NCBI GenBank assembly: GCA_032191485.1
Contig: JAVDOI010000118.1
Coordinates: forward strand, 238,501-302,500
From: Leptoclinus maculatus
Lineage: Eukaryota; Chordata; Actinopteri; Perciformes; Stichaeidae
DNA length: 64,000 nt
Reading direction: 5' to 3'
Shown here: positions 10,394-20,766 of the stretch, piece by piece
Layout: each line of letters starts with the position of its first letter
Numbering within the stretch: position 1 is the stretch's first letter
Notes under the pieces: model-generated
What the model saw: the letters and a program-made list of their open reading frames with translations, nothing else
Database searches by the model: none
What the model was told of the DNA's origin: nothing
Translations under genes and position numbers: made by a program

Positions 10394-12188
10394 GAAGGCA
10401 CATATACGTGTCTTTGTTCAACAATATACAAGTCACTCCACAGTAAAAGTCAAAAGGGTCATTGAGGATCTGGAAAATGAAATCAGGGATTTAGAGCACA
10501 GTCTATTCACTCACACAGGCACAGACACTCACAGGCTTCAACAGAAGAAGCAGCAACTAGGTTCCTTTCTACAGGAACGGGCTAAAGGAGCTTTGGTCAG
10601 GTCAAGGTTCACCAGTGTTAGGGACATGGATGCTCCTACCTCCTACTTCTTCAATCTGGAGAAGTCTGTCTCTCGGACCAAACAAATGGTGTGTCTCCGC
10701 CTCCCTGATGGCAAGATGACGACTGACCCGATTGAAATGAGACAACATGCCGTAAGCTTCTACAGCGCCCTCTTCAGGAAGGAGGACAACCACAGAGAGA
10801 GTGTTGACGAGCTGCTTCAGGGCCTTCCTCAGCTGGGCCCCGAGGACAGAGCTGTCCTGGACGCCAACATCTCCCTGGAGGAGCTGACCGCTGCTGTGGG
10901 TCAGATGGCTGCTGGGAGAGCTCCTGGACTGGACGGACTGCCTGCGGACTTCTATAAACACTTCTGGAAGTGTTTGGGAGCCGACTTGTGGGAGGTGCTG
11001 CAGGAGTGTTCACAGACAGGCCTGTTACCGACAACATGTCGGCATGCAGTACTATCACTGTTACCCAAAAAAGGAGATTTGTCCTTACTGAAGAACTGGA
11101 GACCGGTGGCGTTGTTATGCACAGACTATAAACTTCTGTCCAAGGTGCTCGCCAACCGGCTTAAGAACTTTCTAGAGGCTGTAATCCACAGAGACCAGTC
11201 TTACTGCGTACCGGACAGATCCATCATGGATAACATTTTTCTCATGAGAGACTTGTTGGACCTTTGTAAACTGTATAATATTGATGTTGGTGTTATTTCA
11301 TTAGACCAGGAGAAGGCTTTTGATAGGGTTGATCATGGTTTTCTTTTTTCCACTTTAAGAGCTTTTGGTTTTGGTGAAGGGTTTGTGTCACTGTTGGGGT
11401 TGATGTACAAGGAAGCTACTTGTCTGGTAAAGGTGGGGGGTGCACTGAGCTGTCCAGTTCAGGTCCAGAGAGGCATCAGACAGGGATGTCCTATCTCTGG
11501 ACAGCTATATTCAATTGCCATTGAGCCTCTTCTGAACAGGTTGAGATCCCGTCTATCAGGACTAATGTTACCTGGGCTGCCTCAGCGGCCCTCGCTGGTG
11601 GTGTCAGCATATGCTGATGATATTTATGTGTTCGTTAAAGACCAGAGGGATGTCCAGTTCCTAGGTAACAGTTTAGTTTTGTTTGAGAGGGCATCTTCAG
11701 CAAAGGTGAACTGGGAAAAAAGTGAAGCTTTGCAGGTTGGGCAGTGGGCAGACAAAGAAACACCAAAGCTACCAGGAAGCATCAGATGGGGAAGGCAGGG
11801 CTTGAAGGTTTTGGGTGTTTTTTTGGGAACAGAGGAGTTTCAAAGACAGAACTGGGAGGGTGCTATGGAGAGAGTGCGTACCAGGCTGTCTAAATGGAAA
11901 TGGCTGCTACCTCAGCTCTCTTACAGGGGGAGGGTCCTAATTGTCAATAACTTGGTTGCCTCGACCCTTTGGCACAGACTGGTAGTCCTACCTCCACCAC
12001 AGGGCCTGATTAAAGAAGTCCTGGTCAGGGCTTCACTGGCTGAGATCTGCGGTGCTGTACCTGCCGGTACAGGAGGGAGGGCAGGGCCTGGTGAACATCA
12101 CGCATCACAGCCTTCAGACTACAGACAGCTCAGAGACTGCTGTACAGCTTCGGCCTGCCGTGGACTGATACTGCCTGTGTGCTGCTGA
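10394..12188 (+). pseudogene. Tx1-like ORF2, reverse transcriptase part
   Basis: The frame continues ORF2 after the hAT insertion. It includes the RT fingers motif (LLPKKGDLSLLKNWRPVALL), the region QGCPISGQLYSIAIEPLL and the catalytic AYADD box near 11,608-11,622, followed by thumb-like sequence. Around 12,030-12,110 the recognisable sequence moves first to the +1 frame and then to the next, so the track stop at 12,188 is secondary to two small indels. The domain would copy element RNA at the nicked target. No residues missing from the catalytic box were noted. Confidence 0.85.
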
Positions 12189-13375
12189 GGAGGGCTGGAC
12201 GCTTAGGTTATGATCAACACCTGTTCCTGCTTCAGCCCCAGTCAGTGGATTTAACTGGTCTGACACCATTCTACCAGTCCGTCCTACAGGCGTGGCAGGT
12301 TTTTACAGTCCAGCGGAGAGCTGGGACGACACCAGGGATGTGGCTCTTTGAGGAGCCGCTGTTTGGAAGCAGCTACATCACATCTCAGGTCCTGACGTCC
12401 GTCAGCCTGAGATCCAGACTGAGAGAGGCCGGCTGTGTGAAGCTGGGTCATCTGATGAAGACCTCCATCCCTCAACTAGCGGAGCTGATCAACCTCCGGT
12501 CCAGCAGGCTGCTGCTCAGGCTGGTGGAGGAGGTCTGTGCTTCCCTGCCAGAAGTCCTCAGAGCATTTGTTGGAGACCGTACCATATCTGACCAATGGGA
12601 CGATGAATGTGAGTATGTCTTTCCACCCCTGGCTGTCTGTCCTGCTGTGGGACAGTGGGAGGATGAGGAGGACATCCTGCTGTCTCTGAAGACACCCCAG
12701 TTGGGGGATTTTGAGACTCTGGGGAGGAAAGCGGCGTATCAGGTCAGTGTGAAGGTCTCTAACATGCGCTCTCTGGCAGGAGTGAGGGTGTCGAGGTGGA
12801 CCGAATTTTTTGGCAGGGGATCCTCCCCAAGGGGCTGTTGGTGGTCCCTGTACAAACCCCCTGGAGACAAACGGACAGGAGACCTCCAGTAGAGGATTGT
12901 ACATGGGGCCATAGCTACAAACAGGTACCTGGTGCACCTCGATCCTGGCTCAGGGGACAGCTGTCCTTTCTGCTCGCAGACAGAAACCATCCACCATCTG
13001 TTCGTTGAGTGCTCCAGACTGGTGAGACTCTTCAGCCGCCTGCAGGCGTGGTTTCAGGGCTTAGGAGAACACTTTTCTTTCTGTCTTTTTATCTATGGTC
13101 CGAACTACTCTGCTAAAAAGAAATCTGTCCACACACTAATAAACTTCCTTTCAGGACTGGCCAAACTAGCCGTATGGAAAACGAGGAAAAAACGTGTGAG
13201 GGGTGAAGGGTCAGAGGACGTGGTTTTGATGCTGACGGGGCTGCTGGCTGCTCGGCTCAGGGTGGAGTTTGGTTTCTACAAACTGACAAAGAAAACTGAA
13301 CTCTTTGTGAACATTTGGGCTCTGAACGACGTTCTGTGTTCAGTCAGAGAGAATGCTCTGGTTCTGAACTTATGA
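12110..13375 (+). pseudogene. Tx1-like ORF2, C-terminal part with nonsense codon
   Basis: After the second frameshift the third frame carries the ORF2 tail in one continuous register to 13,375, broken only by a TAG at 12,890-12,892 directly before RIVHGAIATNRYLVHLD. In related elements this position is usually a tryptophan (from memory), so a TGG to TAG change is likely. The cysteine-histidine box CPFC...HHLFVEC follows at about 12,969-13,013. The true stop TGA is at 13,373. Confidence 0.8.
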
Positions 13376-13495
13376 TTTGTGTTTGTTTTTTAGGTTTTGT
13401 TTGTTTGTTTTTTTGCATGAATTAAGTTTGTTTTGACAAACAGTGAAACTGTAAGCGGAATTGAATTGAAAATAAAGATATTTGAAAAATCAAAT

Positions 13496-13498
13496 CTG

Positions 13499-13565
<67 letters not shown>

Positions 13566-13582
13566 GTCTCTCTCTCTCTCTG
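13496..13582 (+). repeat. (CT)n microsatellite, 3' side
   Basis: Pure CT with a few CTGTCT interruptions begins immediately after the retrotransposon's 3' tail. Together with the tract at 6,519 it brackets the Tx1-like element. Confidence 0.95.
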
Positions 13583-13911
13583 AATGATACCTAGAGTAAC
13601 CAATCAAACAACATGATCTTAATCCCTCAGTTAACCACTTTTTCTTCATTAAACTAAATTACTTTCAGGTTCATTTCCTTACTGAGTTATTTCATCCAAC
13701 TTTATTATGAACTAACTTGTTTTAATACCTAACTTCTACACCAGGGCTACATCTATGTACCAATCTACTTCCTATGTGTTGGTCCAGTCCCTCCCTCACT
13801 ACATCCTGTGAATCTGTGTATAAACACTCTCTGAGGAGGCTCTATCCCTTCATGAGCCTTCACCTGTCTCTTCCTTATCCGGTGTACCATCAGATTCCCC
13901 ATTGTCTGCTT
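13583..13911. other. Non-coding spacer
   Basis: AT-rich sequence without open frames, repeats or splice-flanked exons that I can recognise. Confidence 0.5.
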
Positions 13912-14690
13912 TCAAACGTGACTTGTTTGCATGTTTAACTCTACTGGCTCAGCACCTGGTGCTGCTGAAGTGGAGACATGTTTCTTCATCAGGTTCAAGG
14001 CACATCTTCTGAGGTGTGGATACTTGTGTTCCATCAGTATGTCCCATAACTCTTCATTCATGCCAGGTGTTTCCCTTGATTTGATCTCAATGTAAATGTG
14101 CAGTGAGAGAATCTCTTTCTCAGCAGCAAAGCTGTCCAGGTGGAACACTGATACTATTGAGCTCTCAGTGAAGCTCTTCTGATGTTCTCATGTTGCTCCT
14201 CATAGATGTCAAGCTGCACAATGTCTTTGTCCTGATGTTTCACTTCTGTCTGCATGTGAGGAACGTTCACAGCGTTAAAGCCTACTTGACAGCAGTCGTG
14301 TCTTTTAAACGTGTTTCCTTCATGATCCTGTTGATGACATGTTCCTCATAATCCTGCAGCTCTAAATCAGCTTCTTGAACAGTGAAGGGAGATCTGTCAC
14401 AAACACTGAATCCTAAAGCCACTGGTAGTCCTCTAGCTGTGCATCTTCTGCATGTAAAGAAAGATTCAGAAAGTCTCACTGAATGTCAACAATGTTCCTC
14501 TGCTCAGCCATCTTACATCAGTGTGCAGCAGTAGGTCTCTGTGTTCAAAGCCCTTCTCCTCCAAGTGAGTCCAGAATACCGTTCTCTGTAGAGTCCTGGT
14601 CCCAACACAACTCACAATCTTCAAGGCAACATCCCTCCCTTCTTTCATGTTGAACATCTTCCACCACAACGCTGCTGGTGAATTCTACAT
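13912..14690 (-). pseudogene. Degenerate hAT transposase C-terminal half (ZBED-like)
   Basis: Minus-strand fragments in several frames resemble the C-terminal half of the GTF2IRD2/ZBED-type hAT transposase family. The clearest is LLLHTDVRWLSRGTLL near 14,500-14,550, matching the family motif LHTDVRWLSRG. The fragment with ELWDILMEHKYPHLRRCAL near 14,000-14,080 matches the segment before the dimerisation region. Stops and frame changes separate them, so it is long dead. A separate, better kept N-terminal half of such a protein lies at 55,869 on the plus strand. Confidence 0.55.
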
Positions 14691-14721
14691 GATAATAAAG
14701 GAAGTAGAGGAAAACTCTCTC

Positions 14722-16178
14722 TGTTATGTAACGCGCGGTGCCGCCGCACGTTCTTTATGAATAAATGAACAAAGAGAGGCCTCCTGTTGGAAACGAACAG
14801 ACGTGAACGAGGATCTCTCAGAAGTGTATACGCCGACTGAGAGGACCTCGCAGGCGACGGACAGACCCGAACTGCCGCCGGGGTGACCACGGATCCACGG
14901 GGCTCGTGTCCCGATGTCCGGTCGTCCCCCTGTGAGCGCCCCTTAGTGCAGGAAAAGGACTGCGAGAAGGGGGAGAGATGCGGAGGACCAGTGCTCTCTC
15001 TATATGACTCACTCACCTGGCCTGAGGGAGAATGGCTGAAAAGGAGACAGTTTCGTCCCCTGCACACTCTCCGAAATTACCTCAAAAGCCTCCGCTAAGA
15101 GAAACCTATACGGGTAGCCAATCTTAGATAATAATACATCACCAACAGAATAGCAACCAGTAGCGCGCTTGCTGTATTGTCTTGATCGCAAAACATTGAG
15201 TTACTGTTTAGTTTAGTATTTTGCTCGAATAGTCGTCGGTTTTAACGTCTTTATTAATTTTTTATAAGTTCTAAATATTTGTATTACCCCTGCCCAGAGC
15301 CCAACAGATATAAAGCTCTTTTCAAACATTATGAAGCGGGGCTTTCCCCGGTCTTCTCTTAACTATAGAAACGGATGTCAGTATATGTAGGTGTGTGTGC
15401 AGTAGTTGCATCAGTCGTGTGCCGTGCTGGAAGTCCTTCAATTTACCACAGGGGCTGGGCGATCCCCCCCCCGGAGGAGACCCCTTCTGTCCGGTGTTCC
15501 CAGAAGAGAGGTCGGAAAGGAGTCGGCCGAAAAAGTTCAATTATCAATTATTTTATTTTCGTCCAATTCAAAGTACACCGTTTGGTTCTAATACAGAGAA
15601 AAATTATCAAGTAAATGACTTAAAGAACAAAATCGAAAAATAATTCAAAAACCCTGAACTCAGTGAGCAAGCTATTTTCAAAAGTCCGGAGATTCTAAGA
15701 AATCAGTTTTAACCCCACGCCGGTAAAGACCTGGTGGACTTCTCCCTCAATCACGCCCCGATCTTCTAAAACCGAGAATATTTATACTCTAGATCTACCG
15801 GGGGTGTTTTCACCCCCACCCTTCGGTGCCTCTCTTGGGAGGCCTCACATGGGCTTGGTAACCCCCGTGAGTTTAGTCATACATTGATAGACCTGTTGTT
15901 GGTTACCCCAAAGACCTCTACTGATACTCAGGACATAGGAACACGCCATGCTCACTGGTTAATAATTATACTCTGACCCATATACCTCCTCGTATGATTT
16001 CAACAGGTTACAGGGATAAATGGTAATACATCAAACAATAAAAGATTTAACACATAATACACCATTGTGCCCAGCGTATGATTAATAACTGAGTATACTC
16101 ATATATACGTACTCTTCTGCATCAAAGCGTCCATGTCCTTACGGGACAAGAATACGGACGCGGCTCAAGGCCTTAACA
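14722..16178. mobile_element. LTR-like unclassified sequence
   Basis: This stretch begins TGTTATGTAACG and ends GGCCTTAACA, so it has the TG...CA ends and a 5-bp inverted TGTTA/TAACA expected of a long terminal repeat. It has a TATA-like GATATAAAGC at about 15,308, GC-rich blocks and no long frame. The flanking 5-mers do not match, so a clean target duplication is absent. A solo LTR, a pair of partial LTRs, or unrelated sequence are all possible. It is absent from duplicated copy A. Confidence 0.3.
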
Positions 16179-17023
16179 AAAGCCTAAAGTTAAAGGTGAC
16201 TTACATAACAAGTTAAAATTTAAAAGTGTGTGTGTGTGAAGGCATGTGCAGTGACGCATGGCCAAGGTGACCTGGCAGACATTAATGCGACGGCAGGCCT
16301 CAAGGCCTGTGAGAAGGGTTAGGAAGGTTCAGGTCCGAGACTGTTACATATTACCTAGACAGTACCTGTCCTTACTTAACCACGAGGTCCCCTGGAAAGT
16401 CCCTGCACATGAGTGTGTGTGTGTGTGTGTGAGTGTGTGTGTCAGTCTATGTCGTAACTGCACATCCGTGCAGCAGGCGCCGTCTTACAAGAGACACAGA
16501 GCCCTATGCCTCTTTCAGTTACTTTTTTGTTTTACTGTATTTTTCATTCATTGTTTTGCTGAGCAGCAATATGGTGCCGTTAACACCTAATAACCAGGGC
16601 CTTCCGTGCAGAAAGAATCCACAATTTCGCAAATACTCCAGCTCATCTAACAGTTAGCACAACATGATGAACCCAGTAGCACTAATCCGTCTCTGAGCTT
16701 CTGTGCACCGTTTTGTAATGCAGCTCCAAAGTGCTCTACTGTGGTAAGACCACGCTCACATTGTAGACAAGACAGACGCTGTTTGAATCTCAGTGAACAT
16801 GAAGAGAATCCTCCTCCAGTCTGACTAAATATGTTAACTTTATCATCTTTTGATATTTGTGTTTTGAGCTAACTTAGCCAGCTGGTTATTGATTATTATT
16901 ATTATAATTATTATTGACTTATTGTATTATTTAATGAATCTCTGAATTGTTGTTTCATGACATCTTGTTATTTAGTGTCTGGTGTCTTCTCTCTCTCTCT
17001 TTCATCTTCTCTCATCTCTCCAG

Positions 17024-17347
17024 ACTCTGTCAGGCTGGTGAATGGGACTAGTCTGTGCTCAGGCAGACTGGAGGTGAAGTCTAACCAGTCTAACCAGTCT
17101 AACCAGTGGTGGTCCTCAGTGTGTGAAGATGACTTTGACCAGCAGGATGCAGAGGTGGTCTGTAGGGAGCTTGGCTGTGGGGCTCCTTCAGTCCTCCAGG
17201 GGGCGCTCTATGGAGAAGTGGAGGCTCCAATGTGGACCAAAGAGTTCCAGTGTGGAGGCAATGAGTCTGCTCTCCTGGACTGTAGAAGCTCAGGCTCAGA
17301 TAGAAACACCTGCTCACCTGGCAAAGCTGTTGGACTCACCTGCTCAG
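17024..17347 (+). CDS. SRCR exon, type a, copy B
   Basis: This phase 1-1 exon encodes the eight-cysteine group B SRCR domain, identical to copy A apart from scattered changes such as Asn in GGNESALLDC. The SNQSNQSNQ loop made of TCTAACCAG repeats is kept. The acceptor is CTCTCCAG and the donor GTAGAA. It is followed after 92 bp by the type-b exon, the same spacing as in copy A. Confidence 0.9.
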
Positions 17348-17439
17348 GTAGAAGAGGAGCTGCAGCTTTGATCTGGTTCATTTCTGTTCTACTGAAACTC
17401 ACTTTGTTCTTTACTGACGACTCTCTTGTTTCTGTTCAG

Positions 17440-17724
17440 AACCTGTCAGGTTGGTGGGAGGAGACAGTCGCTGTGCAGGAACACTGGAGGTGAAACATCA
17501 AGGAGACTGGAGACCAGTAGATGGCTATGAGTGGAGCCTGAAGGAAGCAGCTGTTGTCTGTAGAGAGCTGGACTGTGGTTCTGGTGTTTCTACCAGACGG
17601 AGAAAGGAGTCCTCAGTGAGATCTGTGTGGTGGATCTACTCTGACTGTGTTCACTCTGGATCTGCTCTGAGAGAGTGTTTAATACCACATTCCTCTTCCT
17701 CCATCCTGAATGTCATCTGCTCAG
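17440..17724 (+). CDS. SRCR exon, type b, copy B
   Basis: This phase 1-1 exon starts EPVRLVGGDSRCAGTLEV. It carries the six-cysteine divergent SRCR pattern with the VWWIYSDCVHSGS motif and ends VICS rather than LTCS/VTCS, an unusual substitution in the last cysteine motif. Relative to copy A it has more amino acid changes than the type-a exon does, hinting that type-b modules vary faster. It is the last SRCR domain before the Ig exon. Confidence 0.85.
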
Positions 17725-18502
17725 GTAAGCCCATCAGTGACATCATCTCTGACAGCAATGTTTCCAGTATGTTCCTTCCTCTGTCACAGTGACAGTTGTG
17801 GTGGTAAATATTCCTATACCCTCTTAGCGTGAGTCTCTTAATGCTGAAATAAATAATACTGAAAACCAGGTTGTCTTTTAAGTATTAATTCTCTCAGAGA
17901 AGGTTCAATCATCACAACAGAATGCGTACAGTCTCAGTGAGGAAGAACCAAGAACAAAGTGAACAAGCTTCCTTTATACAGAATGAGCAAAGGTGGGCCG
18001 ATGGCCAATGTTACAGACATTTGGTCTCAGACTGATAGAAACAATGAACAACAAACGGTCAGCAACCCAAACAAGCGGCCCAAAGGCCTTGGTGCTGGAA
18101 CATTCTCATACAACACAGTTAGTTATCTTTGTGAACAGGCAAGGGACAATTCTTCTTCTGCACAACAGAGACACGGTGAAGTTCAACAAAGTTCAGAGTA
18201 AAACTACTTATGCATGAATACAATATACTGAGTAGAAATATATACTAAGTTAAAGATTACCATTACACAGTCAGTGGGTTTCCATTGGACTGAACTGTAA
18301 AGTTAACCAGGACAACGACATCCTGAAGTGTAGAGAGGTGGGCTTGTTTCTGGAAGCTTCAAACCCTCCATAGACTGCTGAGCTCCACCTGAGAGGACAC
18401 ACCTGTCTGTCTGTCAGACCTGTGACATCACGTCCTTATTCAGGGTCCATCTTGTTCAACGGAGGGTAAACGTGAACTTGTATCATCTCTCTGTGTTTAC
18501 AG
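17725..18502 (+). other. Intron between last SRCR and Ig exon
   Basis: It is shared with copy A up to 18,255 and unique afterwards. No exon is supported between 18,256 and 18,502. Confidence 0.5.
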
Positions 18503-18832
18503 ACCTGCTGCTTCAGCCAATCATCTCTGTGTCCTCCTCAATGTACGGGGTCTCTGAGGCCCAGCAGCAGGGGGCTCGGGTGCTCAGGCGCTCCACCTTC
18601 ACCTTCTGCTGCTCCATCCAGCCACAGTACCCAGGAGGCTCCTTCCAGCTCACCTTCACCTCCTCCAACTCAGCACACAACTACACCCAGCCAGCTGTCA
18701 ATCACTCTGCCCACTTCCTGTTTCCTGCTGCAGAGCCCGCCCACCAAGGAAGCTACAGCTGTGTTTATCACCTCTATGTTTTTAATCATAACTTCTCCTC
18801 TGAGAGCCGTCTGCTCTCCATCACTGTCTTAG
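18503..18832 (+). CDS. Ig-like domain exon of SRCR receptor
   Basis: This phase 1-1 exon is preceded by TGTTTACAG and followed by GTAAGC. It encodes about 110 residues of an Ig-like fold: FTFCCSIQPQYPGG has the B-strand cysteine, and HQGSYSCVYHLYVF has the F-strand cysteine in a YxC motif. Several NxS/T sites are visible (for example NYT, NHS, NFS). It lies between the SRCR array and the transmembrane exon, so it is the membrane-proximal extracellular domain. SRCR plus Ig in one receptor is known among fish immune-type receptors, but I cannot name the orthologue. Confidence 0.8.
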   Translation, partial: TCCFSQSSLCPPQCTGSLRPSSRGLGCSGAPPSPSAAPSSHSTQEAPSSSPSPPPTQHTTTPSQLSITLPTSCFLLQSPPTKEATAVFITSMFLIITSPLRAVCSPSLS

Positions 18833-19036
18833 GTAAGCTGACTGTTTACATGCAGGTTTGAAGATGATTGGTCCAAACTGACTGAAGATGATCAGCTGAC
18901 CACAGAGTCCATGCATGTTGTTGTTTCTTGAATCACACGGTGACTCCTGTCGTTGTGTTACACATGTCATATAGTAACCAAACCTAAACAAAGTCTATGA
19001 ATGGCAACAGCTAACAATCTACTGTAGGACAGAGCA

Positions 19037-19250
19037 GGTTTGGTTACCAGGATAACTCTGGTTCTCTGAGAACTGAAGCAGCTTCTGACGTGACCAATCA
19101 CAAAGCTCCACTGTCACCACATCAGTCATAACACCCCTTAGCCCCCAACTCACCATATTCAAGTGTAGTTCCTCCGCCTATCAGAAGCAAGAAGGGCGGT
19201 GTGCTCCGGTACCTCACTCAGAGAACCAGGGTTATCCTGGAAACCAAACG
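19037..19250. mobile_element. MITE with ~35-bp inverted ends
   Basis: The left end (GGTTTGGTTACCAGGATAAC at 19,037) is the imperfect reverse complement of the right end (GTTATCCTGGAAACCAAACG, ending at 19,250). The paired part spans about 35 bp on each side with a ~145-bp loop. It has no coding capacity. The family looks familiar from other fish genomes. Confidence 0.7.
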
Positions 19251-19437
19251 TTGAGACGGTCGTTAACGATAGCAATTACACTTTCAATTGACTCTTCACT
19301 AAGTCCCGCCCCTCTAACATAACTGGCCAATCATAGCGTAGCATGGTCCAGCTCTGACCAGCAGCTCTGGTGATGAAAACAGGACGTAGGTGATGACATC
19401 ATTGTAACATGAAACCAAGACTAACCAGATTCTCTCT

Positions 19438-19790
19438 AGTGACCACCAGGGGGCGACTCCTCTGGTTGTATAGAAGTCTATGAGAAAATGACTCTACTTC
19501 TCTCTTGATTTATTACCTCAGTAAACATTGTAAACATGAGTTTATGGTCTCAATCTCTAGTTCAAGTCTTCTTCAATACAGCATGATGTTCATTCAGTAA
19601 ATGATGGTCCATTTAGAGTCAAACAGACCATAAAGCAGGGGATGCTTTAGGGCGGGGCTACACAGTGATTGACAGGTCTCTACCAGAGACGTATACTGCG
19701 TCTCTACGTCACTCCTCCTCAGTCCAGATATGGTCACTTCCTGTTCACTGGTTGCAAAAAACCAAGATGGCGACGGCCACAGTCCACAAA
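19438..19790 (+). repeat. Dispersed teleost repeat, copy 1
   Basis: The segment around CCAGGGGGCGACTCCTCTGG and the following ~120 bp match, in reverse complement, sequence at about 61,130-61,290. This identifies it as a dispersed repeat rather than gene sequence. Boundaries are approximate. Confidence 0.7.
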
Positions 19791-19969
19791 CCATTGAGTG
19801 ACGTCACGACGACTACGTCCACTTCTTCTATAACGTCTGTGGTTCAAACAGTGAACATGAAGTAAACATGAAGAGTAATACGTGTCAGTGATTGTAGATT
19901 TCAGGGTCAATGGGAGCTGTTGGACTCATGATGTCGTGTGATGTGATGACTGTCCGTGTGTTTGTTCAG

Positions 19970-20052
19970 ATCCAACACCTCTGATCATCAAAGCGATCGT
20001 CCTGCCGCTGGCTCTGCTGGTGGTGACCGTTGCCCTTTACTTCTACTGTAAG
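19970..20052 (+). CDS. Transmembrane exon of SRCR receptor
   Basis: The exon begins in phase 1 (completing an Asp codon) and reads DPTPLIIKAIVLPLALLVVT followed by VALYFYCK, a single hydrophobic helix of about 22 residues. It ends in phase 0 at AAG|GTACTG. A stronger-looking donor (ACT|GTAAGG) lies five bases upstream and would shift the frame into a short tail. The gene is therefore a type I membrane receptor. Confidence 0.8.
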
Positions 20053-20573
20053 GTACTGACACACGTCTGTTGTTTAGACCAGCCACTGAAATGAAGCTCT
20101 CGCTCTGTGTTCAGTGAACTGAAGACAGGTGTGGTGGCCCGTTCTTTGTTCTTCTTCCTCTATACTGGGCCACGTTACGGGGCTCCGTTTATGACTCACA
20201 CATTAAACTCTTGCAGACGCTGATTCCTTTGCCGTCACTTGATTGATTTATTTTCACTTTCGACAAATTTAACAGCAAAACATAATGAGTTTAACGTGAG
20301 GTCAAAGACTGTCCCGATGCCCCGTTCTACACAAAGGAAAAACCAACTCGAGACTCAGTCGCACCTCTTCCTCTGATACCAGCTGATCCTCATCTGATTA
20401 ATAACAAACGTTCCTAAAGAAAATAATGATACAGAATGCAAATGTAACCTTCATTCATAGATTAAAGGAATGTGTTTAGGTCATACAAATATTTTATCGA
20501 AATTAGAAATGATGATTTGTAATCAAAACTAAAACTATGGCTCTAACAGGACTGTGCTGTCATGTCTCTGCAG
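20053..20573 (+). other. Intron before the tail exon
   Basis: AT-rich, no exon or repeat recognised. Confidence 0.5.
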
Positions 20574-20766
20574 GCCAACAGGGGGCAGATGCCGTGCAGA
20601 CAGGAGAACACTGAGCTGGATCATTATATCCTGTGTGTTCCTGCAGCTGAAGAAGAAGAAGAAGAAGAAGAAGAAGAAGGAGCTCAGGGAGCAGAGTAGC
20701 TCCTCCAAGGAGCTCATCTCACATCCAGATGATTTCTACCACACAACCACCACCAGCTCCCTTTGA
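20574..20766 (+). CDS. Cytoplasmic tail exon with two possible acceptors
   Basis: Two good acceptors exist. CTCTGCAG at 20,573 gives a tail with ENTELDHYILCV, then ten glutamates, then a stop at 20,697. TTCCTGCAG at 20,646 gives LKKKKKKKKKK, then ELREQSSSSKELISHPDDFYH and a stop at 20,764. Both join the TM exon in phase 0. The same GAA/AAG triplet run is thus read as acidic or basic. Lysines directly after a membrane helix fit the positive-inside rule, so I favour the second acceptor. A candidate AATAAA lies at 21,041. Confidence 0.6.

Larger units (their letters stand above)
6635..13495 (+). mobile_element. Tx1-like L1 retrotransposon inserted in (CT)n, dead
   Basis: This is a nearly full-length non-LTR element: short 5' leader, ORF1 with a zinc knuckle, four bases, ORF2 with AP-like endonuclease, reverse transcriptase and C-terminal cysteine box, short 3' UTR ending in an AATAAAGATATTTG tail. 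CT repeats sit at both ends (6,519-6,634 and from about 13,496). Tx1-clade elements of fish are known to be site-specific, some for microsatellites (established knowledge, Kibi/Koshi type families). Lesions: a 1,176-bp hAT insertion at 9,218, two small frameshifts near 12.03 and 12.10 kb, and a premature TAG at 12,890. Without the hAT it is about 5.7 kb. Confidence 0.85.
16190..18255 (+). repeat. Duplicated SRCR block, copy B
   Basis: Near-identical partner of 4,438-6,518. It continues at its 3' end into unique sequence leading to the Ig exon, so this copy is the one joined to the rest of the gene. The GT run near 16,414 is shorter than in copy A. Confidence 0.9.
18833..19969 (+). other. Intron with a MITE and a dispersed repeat
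   Basis: Contains the inverted-repeat MITE at 19,037-19,250 and a dispersed repeat at about 19,438-19,790 (see those entries). No exon is supported. Confidence 0.6.

Noticed and set aside
19594..19865. Short overlapping frames in the SRCR intron
   Set aside because: They fall in a dispersed repeat also found near 61.2 kb.
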